Shown: positions 24,247-36,100, counted from the first letter of the stretch. The stretch: DNA of 64,000 bases from Ceratobasidium sp. AG-K (GCA_037039685.1 JAWNGF010000005.1:3383456-3447455); one strand, 5' to 3'. Notes: generated by a model from the sequence alone, not told the origin. Translations and numbers: made by a program.

Positions 24247-24504
24247 TGTTGTAACTTGGTAATCATACATGTACTTACATGTGTGTTGTCTACGTGTTTC
24301 CGAGTTTGTATCTCTTTTGTGTGTTGTACATTTGTGTCAACACGTATTTCTGTTGTATATACATAGTATCTTTAGCGTGTATAAATAGAGGCTGTATAAA
24401 CGTTGTATGTACATTGATTCAGTCGTATACATTTGCTCTTCCACTGCTCCCATTTGCTAAGACCTAGCTTTGAGTGTCAAGACGTTCTCAAGTGATCCTC
24501 AACA
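24247..24504 (+). repeat. 3' LTR of the copia element
   Basis: 258 bp, same length as the 5' LTR with no indels, TATAAATA at 24380-24387. All 11 differences from the 5' LTR are CpG to TpG (nine) or CpG to CpA (two). Confidence 0.97.
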
Positions 24505-24509
24505 TAACT

Positions 24510-24880
24510 GTTTTGCCTAAAGTTGCAGTGTTTCTGGTGGTGGTGGACTGCTTGGTTTGATCCTCCAGTTGATCAATCCTAGCTTTCAAAAAGAATTGTC
24601 CCTTCATGGAGAGAAGCAACAGTCTGGGGCTCTACTAATTATGTCTTGCACAAAGCTCAGCGCCATAGTTGCAGACCATGCGTACATTACTAAAACCCAT
24701 CTACATGAATCCTTCAAAAGCTAACATAATGGGGGATTACTAATGGTGGCTATATAACAACCCCTATCACTGATCAAGTGGCTATCAGCTGCCCTCACCC
24801 ACCAGTTTGTGTGAGCCACAGCTACCACAAACAGGCTCAGGCTGCATACCCCAGTGTTCTATTCAGTGCATGAAACCACA
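24510..24880. other. Spacer between the copia element and the BTB gene
   Basis: 371 bp with no gene recognised; must contain the promoter of the BTB gene. The copia insertion therefore sits within 400 bp of that start codon. Confidence 0.5.
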
Positions 24881-27800
24881 ATGTCTATATTGTGTTCCAA
24901 AGATTATTATTTTCCAGGTGGCAATCTAGTCCTTCAGGTAATCATATTGATATCACTGTGGACCCCAGACTTCTGGATTGTCTGGGGATTGGGTCCAGAT
25001 GGCCCAAAAATCCGGAGGTAAGTCCCACCAATGTCTTTTGGCGGACTTCCGGATTCCAGATCCGGACCTCCAGATTGCCAAACTTACTTCTGGATGCAAT
25101 CGTTACCCTTGGACAGGTCATTGGTGGTTGGTCAGCCACTCTTGAATTGTCCAGGGGTTTTGAGGGGTGCAGTAGCACAGAGTATAGATCATTTCTATAA
25201 GCATTCCTAATTGTAATTACATAGCTCCTAATACTAGAAAGTGTTGCATTAGTAAACTGGCAATCCCATAGCTCAATCAAATGCAGTAAGACAAAGATTT
25301 GCGCACCTTGGATTTACTCAGCACCCAAGCTCCAATCAATAATCCACCAGTTATTTCCATCCCAAATAAGCCCAATTGCACACATTATGTTGCACACATT
25401 GATCACTTCCCCGCTTGAGAGTACACCTTCATATGAAACCACTGTGTACTCACACAAGGTGTTGACTTTGGTCCAAGCCTCTAGAATTAAGGCAAGTAAA
25501 AGGGTTTGACATTGGTTGTTGGGGTTGATGGTGGTGTTGGGTGGGATAGGGAGCACAAAGAGGTGCTGGAGCTGTATGTAAAAAGACAGTGTGATAAAGT
25601 CAGGGGGTGCATTTAATATATGTGCAAGTCAATCAACCTGGGGCGCAGACTACATTTGTATTAGAATTGGTTGTAAATAAAAGTTGAAATAATACTCTTA
25701 CCCAAACAAACAATGCGTCGTGTTCATCCTCTTGTAGTTTGTGGTATCCATGCATGTGGATTAAATCACCTCTGCCAGTGATGCACATCTATGCCCATTG
25801 TATGACCAACTCTGGAGCATACAGCTTTGCCACTTGAAATGTGATTTCATATGCTGTTACAAGGTGTTTGGCGATTTTTTTGGCACAACAGCTTCATTAC
25901 CTACTTATGGTAGAGCTACGGCATGTGTTGAGGAATCCTCTAACCAAACAAGCAATGGTAAAAACTCTCACTGGGACAATGTAAATTAGCAAAAGAAACA
26001 TTATATCTGCAACAAGGTAACAGTGCCCACCGTATCCTTGCCAGACGGTTCTCCAATTCCTTCGCTTTTTTTGGGGGGTGAATTTACTGACAGGTGACAC
26101 TTCTGCACCTCAGTCACCACCATCCTGTTGCAATTTACGCCATTACAGAGGACTATTATTTTCCTCCTTGGCGCAATGGAGGGTTCAAGCAAGGAACAGG
26201 GAAAATTCCCACTTGTGGCGGGTTGCCACTTAAGCGCTTCCAAGTCTATATATACAGCCCAGCTCAGCACACGCATCCCCCTTCCTCCCAAACACCCTCC
26301 CCTCTCCAGTTGACCACCAAACAAGCTTGTTACATCCTTTGGGTGCCTTAACTAACTCAAGGTAAACTTCTCTCCTTGTTCTAAATATCTGTTTTTCATC
26401 GCTCATTCTGAACTACCATCCACCTGCACAGCATTCATTTCGCTCTTGCCCACCAAATTCCCCATTTTCAATTAGTTTCTCTTATGCGGTCAGCACAAAA
26501 CTTTCTTATAGGTTATCTAACTGTTTGACACAGTCTGACATGTTGATTTGCACTTTTCTCCTAATGACAGTGCATTTATTATGCTGTTGGCCAATCCCCC
26601 CAATCCTGGCTCCATATTGAAGTCTAGTGCCAGTGACAAGTCTAGTGGTGCTGTCGTACACACGGGAAACAGTAAGTGTAATTGAGATTCCCCTCCGATC
26701 TTGTGGCTGATCATGATTGGGACTAGCCGGATGAGTTGACCAAGGTACCCGCCACCAACAGGAGAGTCTCTCTGGTTGCAAGCACTGTTGGTTATACAAG
26801 CACCTCTGGCCCATCATTAAGTGAAGGTCAATTTATCTACATATTCTAACTAACCTGTTAATTTGTCTTCAGGAGACCATGGGTGTTACACAAGCGATGA
26901 GTCCTCTGAGGTAAGTGCCCTCAACTGAGCCTTTTTTGAGTAATACTGATGGATACTTAGAAGCGCAAGTCTCCTGACGCAGAGGTATTGATTTACTCAG
27001 AGGACACAGTGCCAGTTGACCCGACCACGGTAACTTTTTATCCAACTTATTTGTTACATTAAGGCTTTGCCTGGTAGAAAACTAAGACTCCCAGACAAAC
27101 CACAGGGAAGCCGCAAACGTTACGCCTGTTGAAGTAGGACCCAACCGACCCAACTTTCAGCCCTTCAACCACTTCACTATCTGGACTTTTTCCGTTCCTC
27201 ACTCCTTGCCAGTATGTTTCGATTTCCTAGATTGTCATGTGCCTGCTCAATCACCTCCTGTTCTAGCCCTTTCTTCCCTTCACATCAATTTCTATTGATA
27301 TGTATTCGCTCTCCCCAGGCAATCTGCAATAACCTCCTGGGCCAACCGCTCCCAATTTTTATTTCTATTTGTGTAGCTTCAATACAGCACTCCTGGCCTT
27401 TCTTTCAAACTTCCTAGACTTCCCTTTGGATTCCCTGTTTGTTACCCCGGACTTGGCCTACGACGTACTTTTCCCACAAACTTGCTGGACCTTTCCTCCG
27501 GATCATCCCAGTGCATTGATCAGATTCAATTAGTGTGTATTTACATTGTCAATTGTATTACAAACTTTGTACACTTATCCGAGAGTGAGTTGAGGACATC
27601 CGAGGGAAATTAATATTCGGCAAATCAAGATCTGGAACAAATACCCGGACAGTCCGGACCTCCGGACCGTCCGAGGGTCCGGATTTTGCCGCCAATCCGG
27701 ACCTAACGTCCCTATGGCCGTCCTAGTGCATCGTACCGGACCTTACCTTCGGACGCTCCGGAAGTCGGGCGCGGATTTCCTCCTTCCGGATTGTCCGGAA

Positions 27801-28748
27801 GTGCGGGGTCCACAGTGTATCCTCAACAGGTGGCTATTGCTAACGCACATCTGCTCGCGTTGCAGGCTCAAGGAACCCTGTTCAAAGTTCACTCCGATAT
27901 ACTAAGGCGACACTCCGGCTTCTTTGAAGACATGTTGTCCTTGTCGGTAGCAAGGACCGAAGGGCTAGACGACGAGCAGCCATTATGCCTCTCCCAGGAA
28001 CTCTGCTCGCTTGACGCATTCAAAAAAATATGTCTGTTCTTGTATCCAAGGCAAGCATTAATGCTTCTATAGCTGCTTGGCTGATATCTCCCGCGCGTAC
28101 GGTAGAAAAATTAGCATATTCCCAACAATTTTCGTTACCGACCTCAATGATTGGGAGCCAGTGCTCAAGGCCAGCGAAGCCTTGCAATTTAACAACATCC
28201 AGGAATACATATTATCCCAACTTCAAAATGACACAGCTTATATTGCTTCGGAGCCTGTACGACTTCTCCACTGGGCAATGCGATCGGAACCCATGCCCCA
28301 GCTATTGGCACTACGATGCTTTTACGCTTTGGCATACCGTCGCCGATCACTCTCGGAAGCCGAGATAACCATGCTTGGTAGCAAAACAACAATGCAGGTG
28401 ATACATATCAGGGAGAAACTTCGAACTTCGTTTACTTCGCGAGAATTCCTCGCTAGCAAACTGAAGATCCGCCGATGCGAAAGGCCAGAGACGTGTCCCT
28501 ACGTGATTTCCAAGTGGTTCACACGCGAGTTATCGAGGGTCGATTCAACCAATGGGTCGGATATTTCTGACATTTTTCAACTTTCGAGTGCAGTTCCACC
28601 CAATCTTTGTTCGACGTGCGGAGCTGACGCGACTAACCATGTCCGGGCGCTCCGGTGGCGAGGATTGGACGATAAAATACACCAATGGGCCGGGGATATA
28701 GGTGCATTAGCCCCTGCTCTGAAGCTCATAAGCTTCGGAGCATCATGA
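24881..28748 (+). CDS. BTB/POZ-domain protein, 291 aa, first intron invaded by a transposon
   Basis: Exons 24881-24937, 27866-28050 and 28115-28748 give 291 residues in one frame. Exon 1 codes MSILCSKDYYFPGGNLVLQ and exon 2 continues AQGTLFKVHSDILRRHSGFF, a textbook BTB opening (beta-strands, then the FxVHxxIL helix). The remaining domain includes LDAFKKICLFLYPS and DLNDWEPVLKASEALQF, followed by a helical C-terminus. BTB proteins of this fungal family are probable adaptors of Cullin-3 ligases or dimerising scaffolds. Intron 1 is 2,928 nt because a 2,864-bp element lies in it; without the element plus one TAT it would be 61 nt. Intron 2 (28051-28114) fits best as a GC-AG intron. The gene may still work if the long intron is spliced. 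Confidence 0.75.
24954..25085 (+). repeat. Left subterminal TCCGGA-repeat region
   Basis: Contains three TCCGGA palindromes (25014-25080) plus several TCCAGA/TCTGGA variants that look like CpG-decayed copies. Counterpart of the right-hand array. Confidence 0.75.
26247..26254 (+). promoter_or_regulatory. TATA box inside the CACTA-like element
   Basis: TATATATA followed by C-rich leader sequence, in the right place to drive the small spliced frame downstream. Confidence 0.4.
26727..27137 (+). CDS. Possible small spliced gene within the CACTA-like element
   Basis: A frame starting PDELTKVPATNRRVSL continues across three GT-AG junctions (near 26825, 26911 and 27030) to TAG at 27135-27137. The product is Ser/Thr/Asp/Glu-rich with Lys clusters (SDESSE, KRKSPDAE, KTKTPRQTTGK), like an intrinsically disordered nuclear protein. 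I could not join the exon upstream (26590-26660, reading KSSASDKSSGAVVHTGN) in a consistent phase, so the gene start is unknown. It could be the remnant of an element-encoded accessory protein. Confidence 0.3.
27655..27817 (-). repeat. Right subterminal TCCGGA-repeat region
   Basis: Seven TCCGGA palindromes in about 160 bp, some spaced 9-10 bp apart, leading to the inverted CACTGTGGACCCC end. Such arrays are typical transposase binding sites of CACTA elements. Confidence 0.8.
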
Positions 28749-29105
28749 ACGCTCGTTACAATACTTTCAAATTTCATCCAATTTCTTGATTGATAATTGA
28801 ATGCATATGTCCGACTTACGTCAATAGCCGGATACAACCCAGTATCCCAGTGCTTCAGCCGGACCGCCTCGTAATACACCCTGAGCATCTGTTCCTCCGT
28901 ATCTGTAGGTGCCCCTCTAGTAAGTCAGGTTGGTTTCCGGGCTATATCAACTCGGATTGATGAACAGGGAAATCTCTCAAAACCGGAAGATGGTATCATC
29001 GGTGCAAGTTGATATGTGCCTACCGGCCCAGTAAATGCTAAAAAGGCGATCCCGAAACAAATGACAGGAGTCTATAGTATACATCCACAGCAAAAACTGA
29101 TCGTA
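28749..29105. other. Spacer with one unassigned open stretch on the minus strand
   Basis: On the minus strand 28930-28828 reads TDTEEQMLRVYYEAVRLKHW and so on up to a GTAAGT donor, with coding-like amino acid use. I cannot attach it to a gene or family. The rest shows no feature. Confidence 0.3.
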
Positions 29106-29439
29106 TTAACTACATCCAGAACAAAGGCACATGCAACCCCCGCATAACATGGTACAAAGGCCGTCCACTCCGGCCGCGGGGACCGTACAGCCACATATGG
29201 TTTTCTTTTTCTAATATATGCGGACGCAGATTAGTAAAGCTCTCTGGAGGTAAGATATTATAGTTACCTTTTTCAGGGGTTCTTCTTTTACTTGACCTGA
29301 AGGTAATTCAGCACCTTCTTGATCAGGCGGAGCTATGAAGTGTCAGTCTCTGGGTTGACGGATAGGGTTGGAATTGCATACCTCTGGTGGTCATTTCAGC
29401 GGTCGGAGTAGGTTCAGTAGATTTCGTGTCGGCTGCCAT
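29106..29439 (-). CDS. Small cysteine-rich protein, 75 aa, three exons
   Basis: Exons 29439-29382, 29332-29268 and 29210-29106, with introns of 49 and 57 nt, read in one frame. Start MAADTKSTEPTPTAEM; stop TAA. The N-terminal half is Thr/Pro/Glu-rich and hydrophilic; five lysines (KKKKK) mark the junction of exons 2 and 3. The last 29 residues hold eight cysteines (CGC, then LCTMLCGGCMCLCSGC). There is no signal peptide. A hydrophilic N-terminus with a Cys-rich hydrophobic tail is the layout of CYSTM-type stress peptides, which are tail-anchored in membranes; the resemblance is in layout only. It could also be a lipid-modified (palmitoylated) tail. Confidence 0.55.
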
Positions 29440-30178
29440 AGCTTATTGGAGTGGTTCGAAAGAGGTAGGGGCACGACTTTTAACACCCGCATTGAGGTGT
29501 TATTTTAAGCAAAATCACAGTATCGGGGGCTATGCGCTTCTTCTGACAAGGTTGACCGCCGCCCCCTGGAGGTCACTCCCCACACCTATCGGAGGTCCGG
29601 CTCTTGAGCTGAAGAAGCTCGGTTTCATGAACCCCCTACGTGGATTTGCGGCAGAGTCGGGATTCCTTGAGGGAGAAGTGTTAGCCTTGAGAGTCGGGGC
29701 ACAGCCTTACTTGTCGTAGATTAGGGGTTGCTCGCCAATGATTGCCATCAACGATCGTCGTGATTTGTGTCATCTTTCACGTGCGAATGATGCTCTGGAA
29801 CCCGGTAGTGTCATTGTTAGCGCGCTCGAGACTTTCATGCCTTTTTGGAAGTGACACTGACGTATATAACCAATCACATGGTGTAGAAAATAGAAGCCGG
29901 TACCCCCGAACCCTTGCTTTCGCCATTGTATGTGTCCGGTTAAACACCCAAGTTTGGAGTATTGGACTTTTAGTCCCCCGAGGCCGCCGAGGGAGCGAGG
30001 CGAGACACTCGGCATCCGACGCTAATCCCCGCTGAAGCAATACAAGATGAGGCATTTTAGGTAGCATCGCATTTAGGCGCATGCTGTGCTTCCCAATCCG
30101 ATGCCGATCGAGTTTCGAGACGCGATCACGTGGTCTTGACAGTCATGTGACATGGTGTTGGACGCTATACCAACGACG
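29440..30178. other. Intergenic region between divergent genes
   Basis: Contains the promoters of the small minus-strand cysteine-rich gene and of the plus-strand Ase1 gene. No further gene recognised; short open frames lack splice structure or family resemblance. Confidence 0.5.
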
Positions 30179-32827
30179 ATGAGCCTAACGGCGGAAACAC
30201 TCCTTGCCTCTCTCCACGAACACCTTGCTTTCCATACTGCGCTACTTCCCCAACTACATGCCCAACTAGGCTTACCTCCCACTGCACTTGCAACTGAACT
30301 CGAAGAATTAAGAAAGTTATTGGCGGATGCGATTGAGACGCGGGTCGAGCGACGGAAGAAGGATGTCGCGTTGTGGGCGGAGAAGTGTGAAGAGTTGGAA
30401 AGGAGGTGTCAGGCTTATTCCACGGCACTGGGTGGGCCGGCTATCGCTGGATCGATCAAGGGCTTGAAGCCAGTCGCAGAGTTAAGAAAGGAGCAAGTAC
30501 GTAGATCGTTGGCTTATGGCTATGGTAGTTGGCTAATCAAGCTCTTGCAGAACTATCCTAAACGATTTGAACTATTACAGAAGAACTTTACACTTGTCAA
30601 CCGCGTACATGCAACAAAACTAGAGCAACTTTTGGCCCTCCATGCGCGAATAAGAGCCATGGTCAGTGCGGTCGGTGAAGACTTTTTCCCACCAGACGTG
30701 CTCGCACCTGTAACCGAGGTTACACCACCTCCTGTTACCTCTGCCTCGACTCTTGCCCCTAAAGCTGCTGCCCGCTCGGCTCGATCCTCAATTCTGGCGA
30801 TCAATTCTCTTGTTTCCACCACACGCCATCCCGACCTGACCCTCTCTACGCTTGGCCCCGCACGGGCCCATTCCGCATCCGCATCACCCAACGCTATCCC
30901 AATATCCTTACCCGCAACATCCTCTGCGCAACCTCCACCCTATGATTCTGCCCCCTCCGACTATATCCCTCCAGCTGATGTTTCTCCCGCCCACTTTGCA
31001 CGACTAGACAAGGAACTACAACGAGCTAAACTCGCACTAACCGAGCGACGATCCCAACTTGCACGAACGCTGTTGCACGCGTCGTGGCTCATGCTCGAGC
31101 TGGGAATGGAGCTGCCTAGTGAGGAGGATGGGTGGGATGACGAGACGAGAGAGGACATAACGGATGGGGATCGAACGTTTGTCCGATTTTTGCGAGGGCT
31201 GGTGGATGCCGAGGCCGAGATGGAAGCTGCAGGCGAATGTTTGGGAGATGCGGAGGATGGGATGAAGGCGGCTATGCGTGCGATTGAAGGGGTTGAACCT
31301 AAACCTGAAGTTTTAGACTGGGCCAACGAGCTCGTTTCGACAGTGAGTGTTGACTTCCATATCTTTCTTTTTTTCATGCTTACGTTTGCCTAGCTTGAAG
31401 CAGAACAGTCGTCAAGGGAGCAAAGGATTCAGGACATCTATAATCAATTAGCACCCTTATGGACCCGACTAGGAATTCCGGCCGAGGAGGTGGAGGCATT
31501 CATTGATCAAAATCAGGGATGCTCAGAGAGTTCGGTCATGGCTGTGAGTCGAATCGGTCGAGTGAAGTACACATTTCGCTCATTTTTTTTTCGATCTCCA
31601 GTATGAAAATGAACTCGCACGAACCAAGGCGCTAAAGAGCCAACAAATGGTTGCATTTATCGCGCATGTTCGAACCGAACTCACTCAACTCTGGGACGCG
31701 CTGATGATGAGCCCCGAGGAACGGGCTGAGTTTGCTTGTTTCTGGGATGGTAAGCACTCCAATGTGCAACCTGTTATTGTGCTTAGACTGTTTCCTAGAT
31801 GAACCCTCGGAGGATCTCTTGACCCGACACGAAGACGAAGCTGCCCGACTGCGCGGTGAACTGGCGAGCAAACACGCAATCCTAGCCAAGGCTCAGAAAT
31901 GGGAGACGATTGTCGGCGAGCAACGTGCCCTCGCGGCGGCTGCGTCTGACCAAACTCGGCTTACTGGACGTGGAGTACGAGGAGATCCGGGTCGCTTGCT
32001 GAGGGAGGAAAAGATGCGGAAGAGGGTAGAGAGGGAGAAGCCCAAGGTGCGTTGGCCGTTCCGTTGAATTTAGTTTGGACGCTAATGGTTCTTGTTTTAG
32101 TTGGAGGTCGAGTTGTTGAAGGAGCTCACTCAGTGGGAGGAAGAGCGTGGCCGACCGTTTACAATGGAGGGGGTTAGATTATTGGATACGATCAACGAGG
32201 TTCGGGAAGCTGAAGCTGCATTGAAAGATCAGCGAAAGGTACGCCTTCTTGACTTCCCTGCCTGTGATAGTCCTAATTATCGACTAGCGTGGCCGAGCAC
32301 CTACACCCCAACAATCTCAGGCCCCTGCTCCCTCTGCCCGAGGACCCACACCTAATCCCGGTCCCCGTGCGCCATCACGTGCAGGACAGTTCCCAGAGCC
32401 ACCATCAAAGAAACCCCGCCTAGAACCTGCTGGCGCCCCCAAAGCTACTCCACTAGGCGTATCCAAGAATCACCCGGGCAGGACCGTCAGCTCGAGTACG
32501 GCAAGAAACGCCAAGCCGACGGACGGACGACGGGTCGTTAGCGGGACCACCACCAAACCACGAAGTCCAGTCAAACCCTCGGCCGGAGACGTTCAAATGA
32601 TGGGTATGGCGCGGAGCGCAGGCCGACGACAGGTGGACGAAAACGTACGAAAAGGCTTGGTAGCGGACGAGAGCGTGCTCAAGACACCCGTGGCCAAGGC
32701 CGTTGCTGGGCGCCGGCAGAGTTTCCGACCGAGGCCGAGTCTGGATGCATGGGTTGCTGGCGCAGGCGGGCGGTTACCTGGAATGGTGTTTCAGCCGGTG
32801 CAGGTCAAGGAGGAAGAGGAGGACTAG
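30179..32827 (+). CDS. ASE1: Ase1/PRC1/MAP65 microtubule-crosslinking protein, 777 aa
   Basis: Seven exons: 30179-30496, 30551-31342, 31394-31543, 31602-31749, 31799-32046, 32101-32238 and 32288-32827. They sum to 777 residues. Start MSLTAETLLASLHEH; an ATG 27 bases upstream is in frame but less likely. Residues 1-130 are coiled coil (dimerisation rod). The spectrin-like microtubule-binding region follows, with family features IYNQLAPLWTRLGIP, ELTQLWDALM and the conserved stretch DLLTRHEDEAARLRGELASK. The C-terminus is basic, Pro/Ser-rich and disordered. Ase1 bundles antiparallel microtubules in the spindle midzone and is normally controlled by Cdk1 phosphorylation; several SP and TP sites occur in the tail. 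Intron 1 is 54 nt and keeps frame, so retention would still code. It is convergent with the NACHT-WD40 gene. Confidence 0.87.
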
Positions 32828-33150
32828 AGATGGTTTGGTGGGAGTTTAAGTTATGTCTGTCATGAAGTAATGTCGCACATTCGTTTTTGCTCTACCTGCT
32901 GTTGATAATGTTTGTTCTGTTATTGGGGTCGAATGTATTATTGTTGTTATTTGTAACCATCGTGACGATTATCCGATTGGCTGGAGGGTGCTTGGGATAA
33001 ATAAGCCATAGGGGGGATTGTCTTGGAGATGGGCCAAACGTCATGGTTACCCCTGTTTATTCCCGTCTCAATTTACATACTTGCAGAACTAAGTGAATAT
33101 GGACGGGAAGAAGAAAACATCACGGAACCAGAAATGCCCAATAACACTAA

Positions 33151-36100
33151 TTACGCATGCAGATAACACTCCGTCCAGGATTCGCCAATCTTCGCGCCTT
33201 CAAAATTCAGCCTCACCGAGCCGTGGTGGGACAATAGCATGTCATTCTGGGGGACAAGGAGATATTGACGCAGGTCAAGTGGGACCCACACGAGCAAGTG
33301 CCCATCGGTGTCGACTGCCCAGCCGTCCTCGTCAAGCATCCACAGAGATGTAGTGCGTGCGAGTCGCGGGTAGGTGGAGGGGACGAGAGCTCCTGGGTGA
33401 TCTGTAGTCGAAATTGAGTCCGTAGCTGCCAAGGAATTTGCGTCTTGGACACGCCAGACGCGAAGAACTTGGTCTTCGGATCCTGACGCTATTCGGGTTC
33501 CGTCGGGGGAGAAAATCACCGATTCAACCCAACTCGTATGTCCCCTGAGTGGACCCAGTATTATATCTCCGGTTTGAACATCTCGCACAATGATCGTTTT
33601 GTCCCGGGAGCCGGATGCGAGGCGCGTACCATCTGGGGAGAAAGTGAGGGATTGTATGAAATCTGAGTGATCTGTGAGTGGCTCGAACTTGAGCTGCCCG
33701 TTTCGAGTGTCTCGAAGGTGTAACGAGCGATCATAAGACCCGTAAGCAATCAACTCGCCATCGGGCGAAAAGGCAATCGAAGCAACGTGGGTAGTGTGGG
33801 CTTCGAGTAGAGATAGTACCCGCTGTCCAGTTTGCGTATCGTAGAAACGCACAGGGCCGCGCATGAGGTTGGACGCGATATTGGTACCGTCCGGTGAGAA
33901 GACGAGATTCCGAACATGGCCGTTGTACTCTTCATCCTCGTTATAGAATTCACACAATGTCAACTCTCCGCTCTCCATATCCCAGATACAGCTAGAGCCA
34001 TCATAGAAGCCGAATGCGATGCGAGCGCCATCCGGCGAGAATACAAGCGACCAAACCTGCTGTGGAGGACCTTCAAACGGTTCCAGGGCGAGTTCTCCAC
34101 TTTGGGCATCCCATACGAATATCTTCCCATCGCCCCCCGTGGCCAATCGCCGAAAGTCTGGTGAGAATGCCACTTTCGTGACCCCCTCTACGGGCCCCCC
34201 GAGCAATTTCAGAGATCTAGAATCCCTTTCACTTTTCCATCTGCACATCGTCATGTCACTCAATATAGAAACGACATGTTCACCGTCGAATGATACGCCG
34301 ATTAACCGGTTGCTATCCGCCTTGGACTCTCGCGCCCCTCCCCTATCTTGAGGGTCCCATATATAGATAGCTGGGTCATAACCTGCAGAGGCAATACGGG
34401 TTCCGTCCGGTGAGAAAGCAACTGATTGAATCGAACTTAGATGTCCTTCGAGCGGTCCAAGTGCTAACTCTCCAGTAGCAGTGTCCCACACACGTATCGT
34501 CTCATCCCCGGCAGAAACGATTCGCCCGCCGTCCGGGGAGAATACGGCCGAAAAGACGGGACCAGAATGTCCTCGGAGTGGCCCGAGGGTCAATTGCCCA
34601 GCTCGCAAATCCCACACACAGACTGAACCTCTGGTACCCAAAACAAGCAATGAGCCATCTGGTGAGAATGCTACTGAGAACACGTCGTTAGCGTCTGGTT
34701 CAAATGGTCCAAGCTGAGTCTGGCCACTCTCGGCATCCCAGACGCGAACAGTCGAGTCCATAGCGCCAGAAGCAATAGATTTGCCATTGGGGGAGAACGC
34801 AACTGAGTTTACCCAGTCAGAATGACCTTCTAATGGGCCAAGTAACCTGTTTCCGGTCGGTACATCCCATATGCTAACCGTATGATCTGAAGCGCCAGAG
34901 ACAATACGCATGCCGTTGGGTGAAATCGCAACTGAGGAAACCCATTCACCATTTTGGAGTGGATCCTGCATTAGTTCCCCAGTATGTGCGTTCCAGATGC
35001 ATATGGTGCCGTCGGAGGAGCCAGAGACTATAGATGCACCGTCGGAAGAAAAAGTGACTGATCTAACACCGTCGTCATGCTTTTCGAGGGGCCCCAGAAC
35101 GATACGATGGTTTCGCACATCCCATACCCATACCGAGGCGTGACTGGAGCCACAGGCTAAAAAGGCGCCATCGGGGGAGAACGCGACCGACCTAACACCG
35201 CAGCCCATTGGATATACACTCAGTTGAGCGAGCTGTCTTCTTGCCATGCCGGTGCCTTCGAGCTTCACGAGACCTCCTGTGCGCTGAGCGTAGCTAACAG
35301 CAATTGGATTCGTTGGTGGCCAGGATGCTAACGCGGACACATATACATGCGGAGTGCTGCGGCACGCTGGGCTTGCAGAGAATACCGCTGCGAATCGCCA
35401 TGCGTCATGAATGAGATCTCTAAGCTCTTGCGGATGTTCGGGTCCCTGTTAATCGGCAGCATTATAGCAACTAAAGTTACATATAAATACCGAAGTAACT
35501 TACCATGCACCATGATAGCGCCTTCTCAAGCACTAATACACTTGAGCCAATCAGCTTCGTGAGGTTGAGCACTTCCATCCACAGAAGTAAGCGGATGGAT
35601 AGGAAATCTTTGACCATCTGGGCATGCTTGGCTACTCGCACAGCCCTCTCTAAATGTGCCATCCAGAACCGACATGCGTATAGTAGCTCTGAGGGGATCG
35701 CTCGCGCCACTCTCGCTTCTAGGTCGGGTACCTGGTCGTCAAGTTGGTAGGATGACTCAAGCCCGCATATGTTGAACTGCGTCTGATTTTTTGAAATTCG
35801 GCGGAGGCAGAGCTCGCTCATTATTCCATGGTGTTGTTTGTAGTTGCACCAGTACTGCTTTGATCGAGCGGGGTCTAGCATGTAGTCCGGGAAGGATACA
35901 TGAAGCGTGGAAACGAGACCGTTGGCCCTGGAAATATGTAAAACGGACCACAACGGCCGCAAGGCGGCATGAACTTGATCTACATCGCCCAGCTCCAATA
36001 GGTTCGCGATTGCATCAACAGTGAGAGGTTCTTGAGCGCAAATGATCGTATGCAGGACCAGGTGCATGGTCTCTTTATCCGCAATTTCGAGCTTCGGGCT

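Larger units (their letters stand above)
18514..24504 (+). mobile_element. Ty1/copia LTR retrotransposon, full length but decayed, 5,991 bp
   Basis: Two 258-bp LTRs (18514-18771, 24247-24504) starting TGTTGTAACT and ending CTCAACA are flanked by the 5-bp target duplication TAACT (18509-18513 and 24505-24509). Order inside: primer binding site, gag with zinc knuckle, protease, integrase, reverse transcriptase, RNase H, polypurine tract. Integrase before reverse transcriptase is the copia order. Three in-frame stops and an Asp-to-Asn change in the reverse transcriptase make this copy non-autonomous. Confidence 0.97.
24954..27817 (+). mobile_element. CACTA-like (CACTG-ended) DNA element, 2,864 bp
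   Basis: Begins CACTGTGGACCCC at 24954 and ends with the inverted GGGGTCCACAGTG at 27817 (13-bp perfect ends), flanked by the 3-bp duplication TAT (24951-24953 and 27818-27820). CACT(A/G) ends with a 3-bp duplication define the CACTA/EnSpm (CMC) superfamily. Both subterminal regions are packed with TCCGGA or its CpG-decayed form TCCAGA. No transposase is present; only a small spliced acidic reading frame is seen near 26727-27137. It is probably non-autonomous and lies in the first intron of the BTB gene. Confidence 0.8.

Noticed and set aside
18514..24504. RIP (repeat-induced point mutation) as the cause of LTR divergence.
   Set aside because: Classical RIP prefers CpA; all observed changes are at CpG, which fits methylcytosine deamination better.
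30497..30550. Open reading through Ase1 intron 1 as coding sequence.
   Set aside because: GTACGT...TTGCAG borders and size fit a normal intron; it happens to be 54 nt without a stop.
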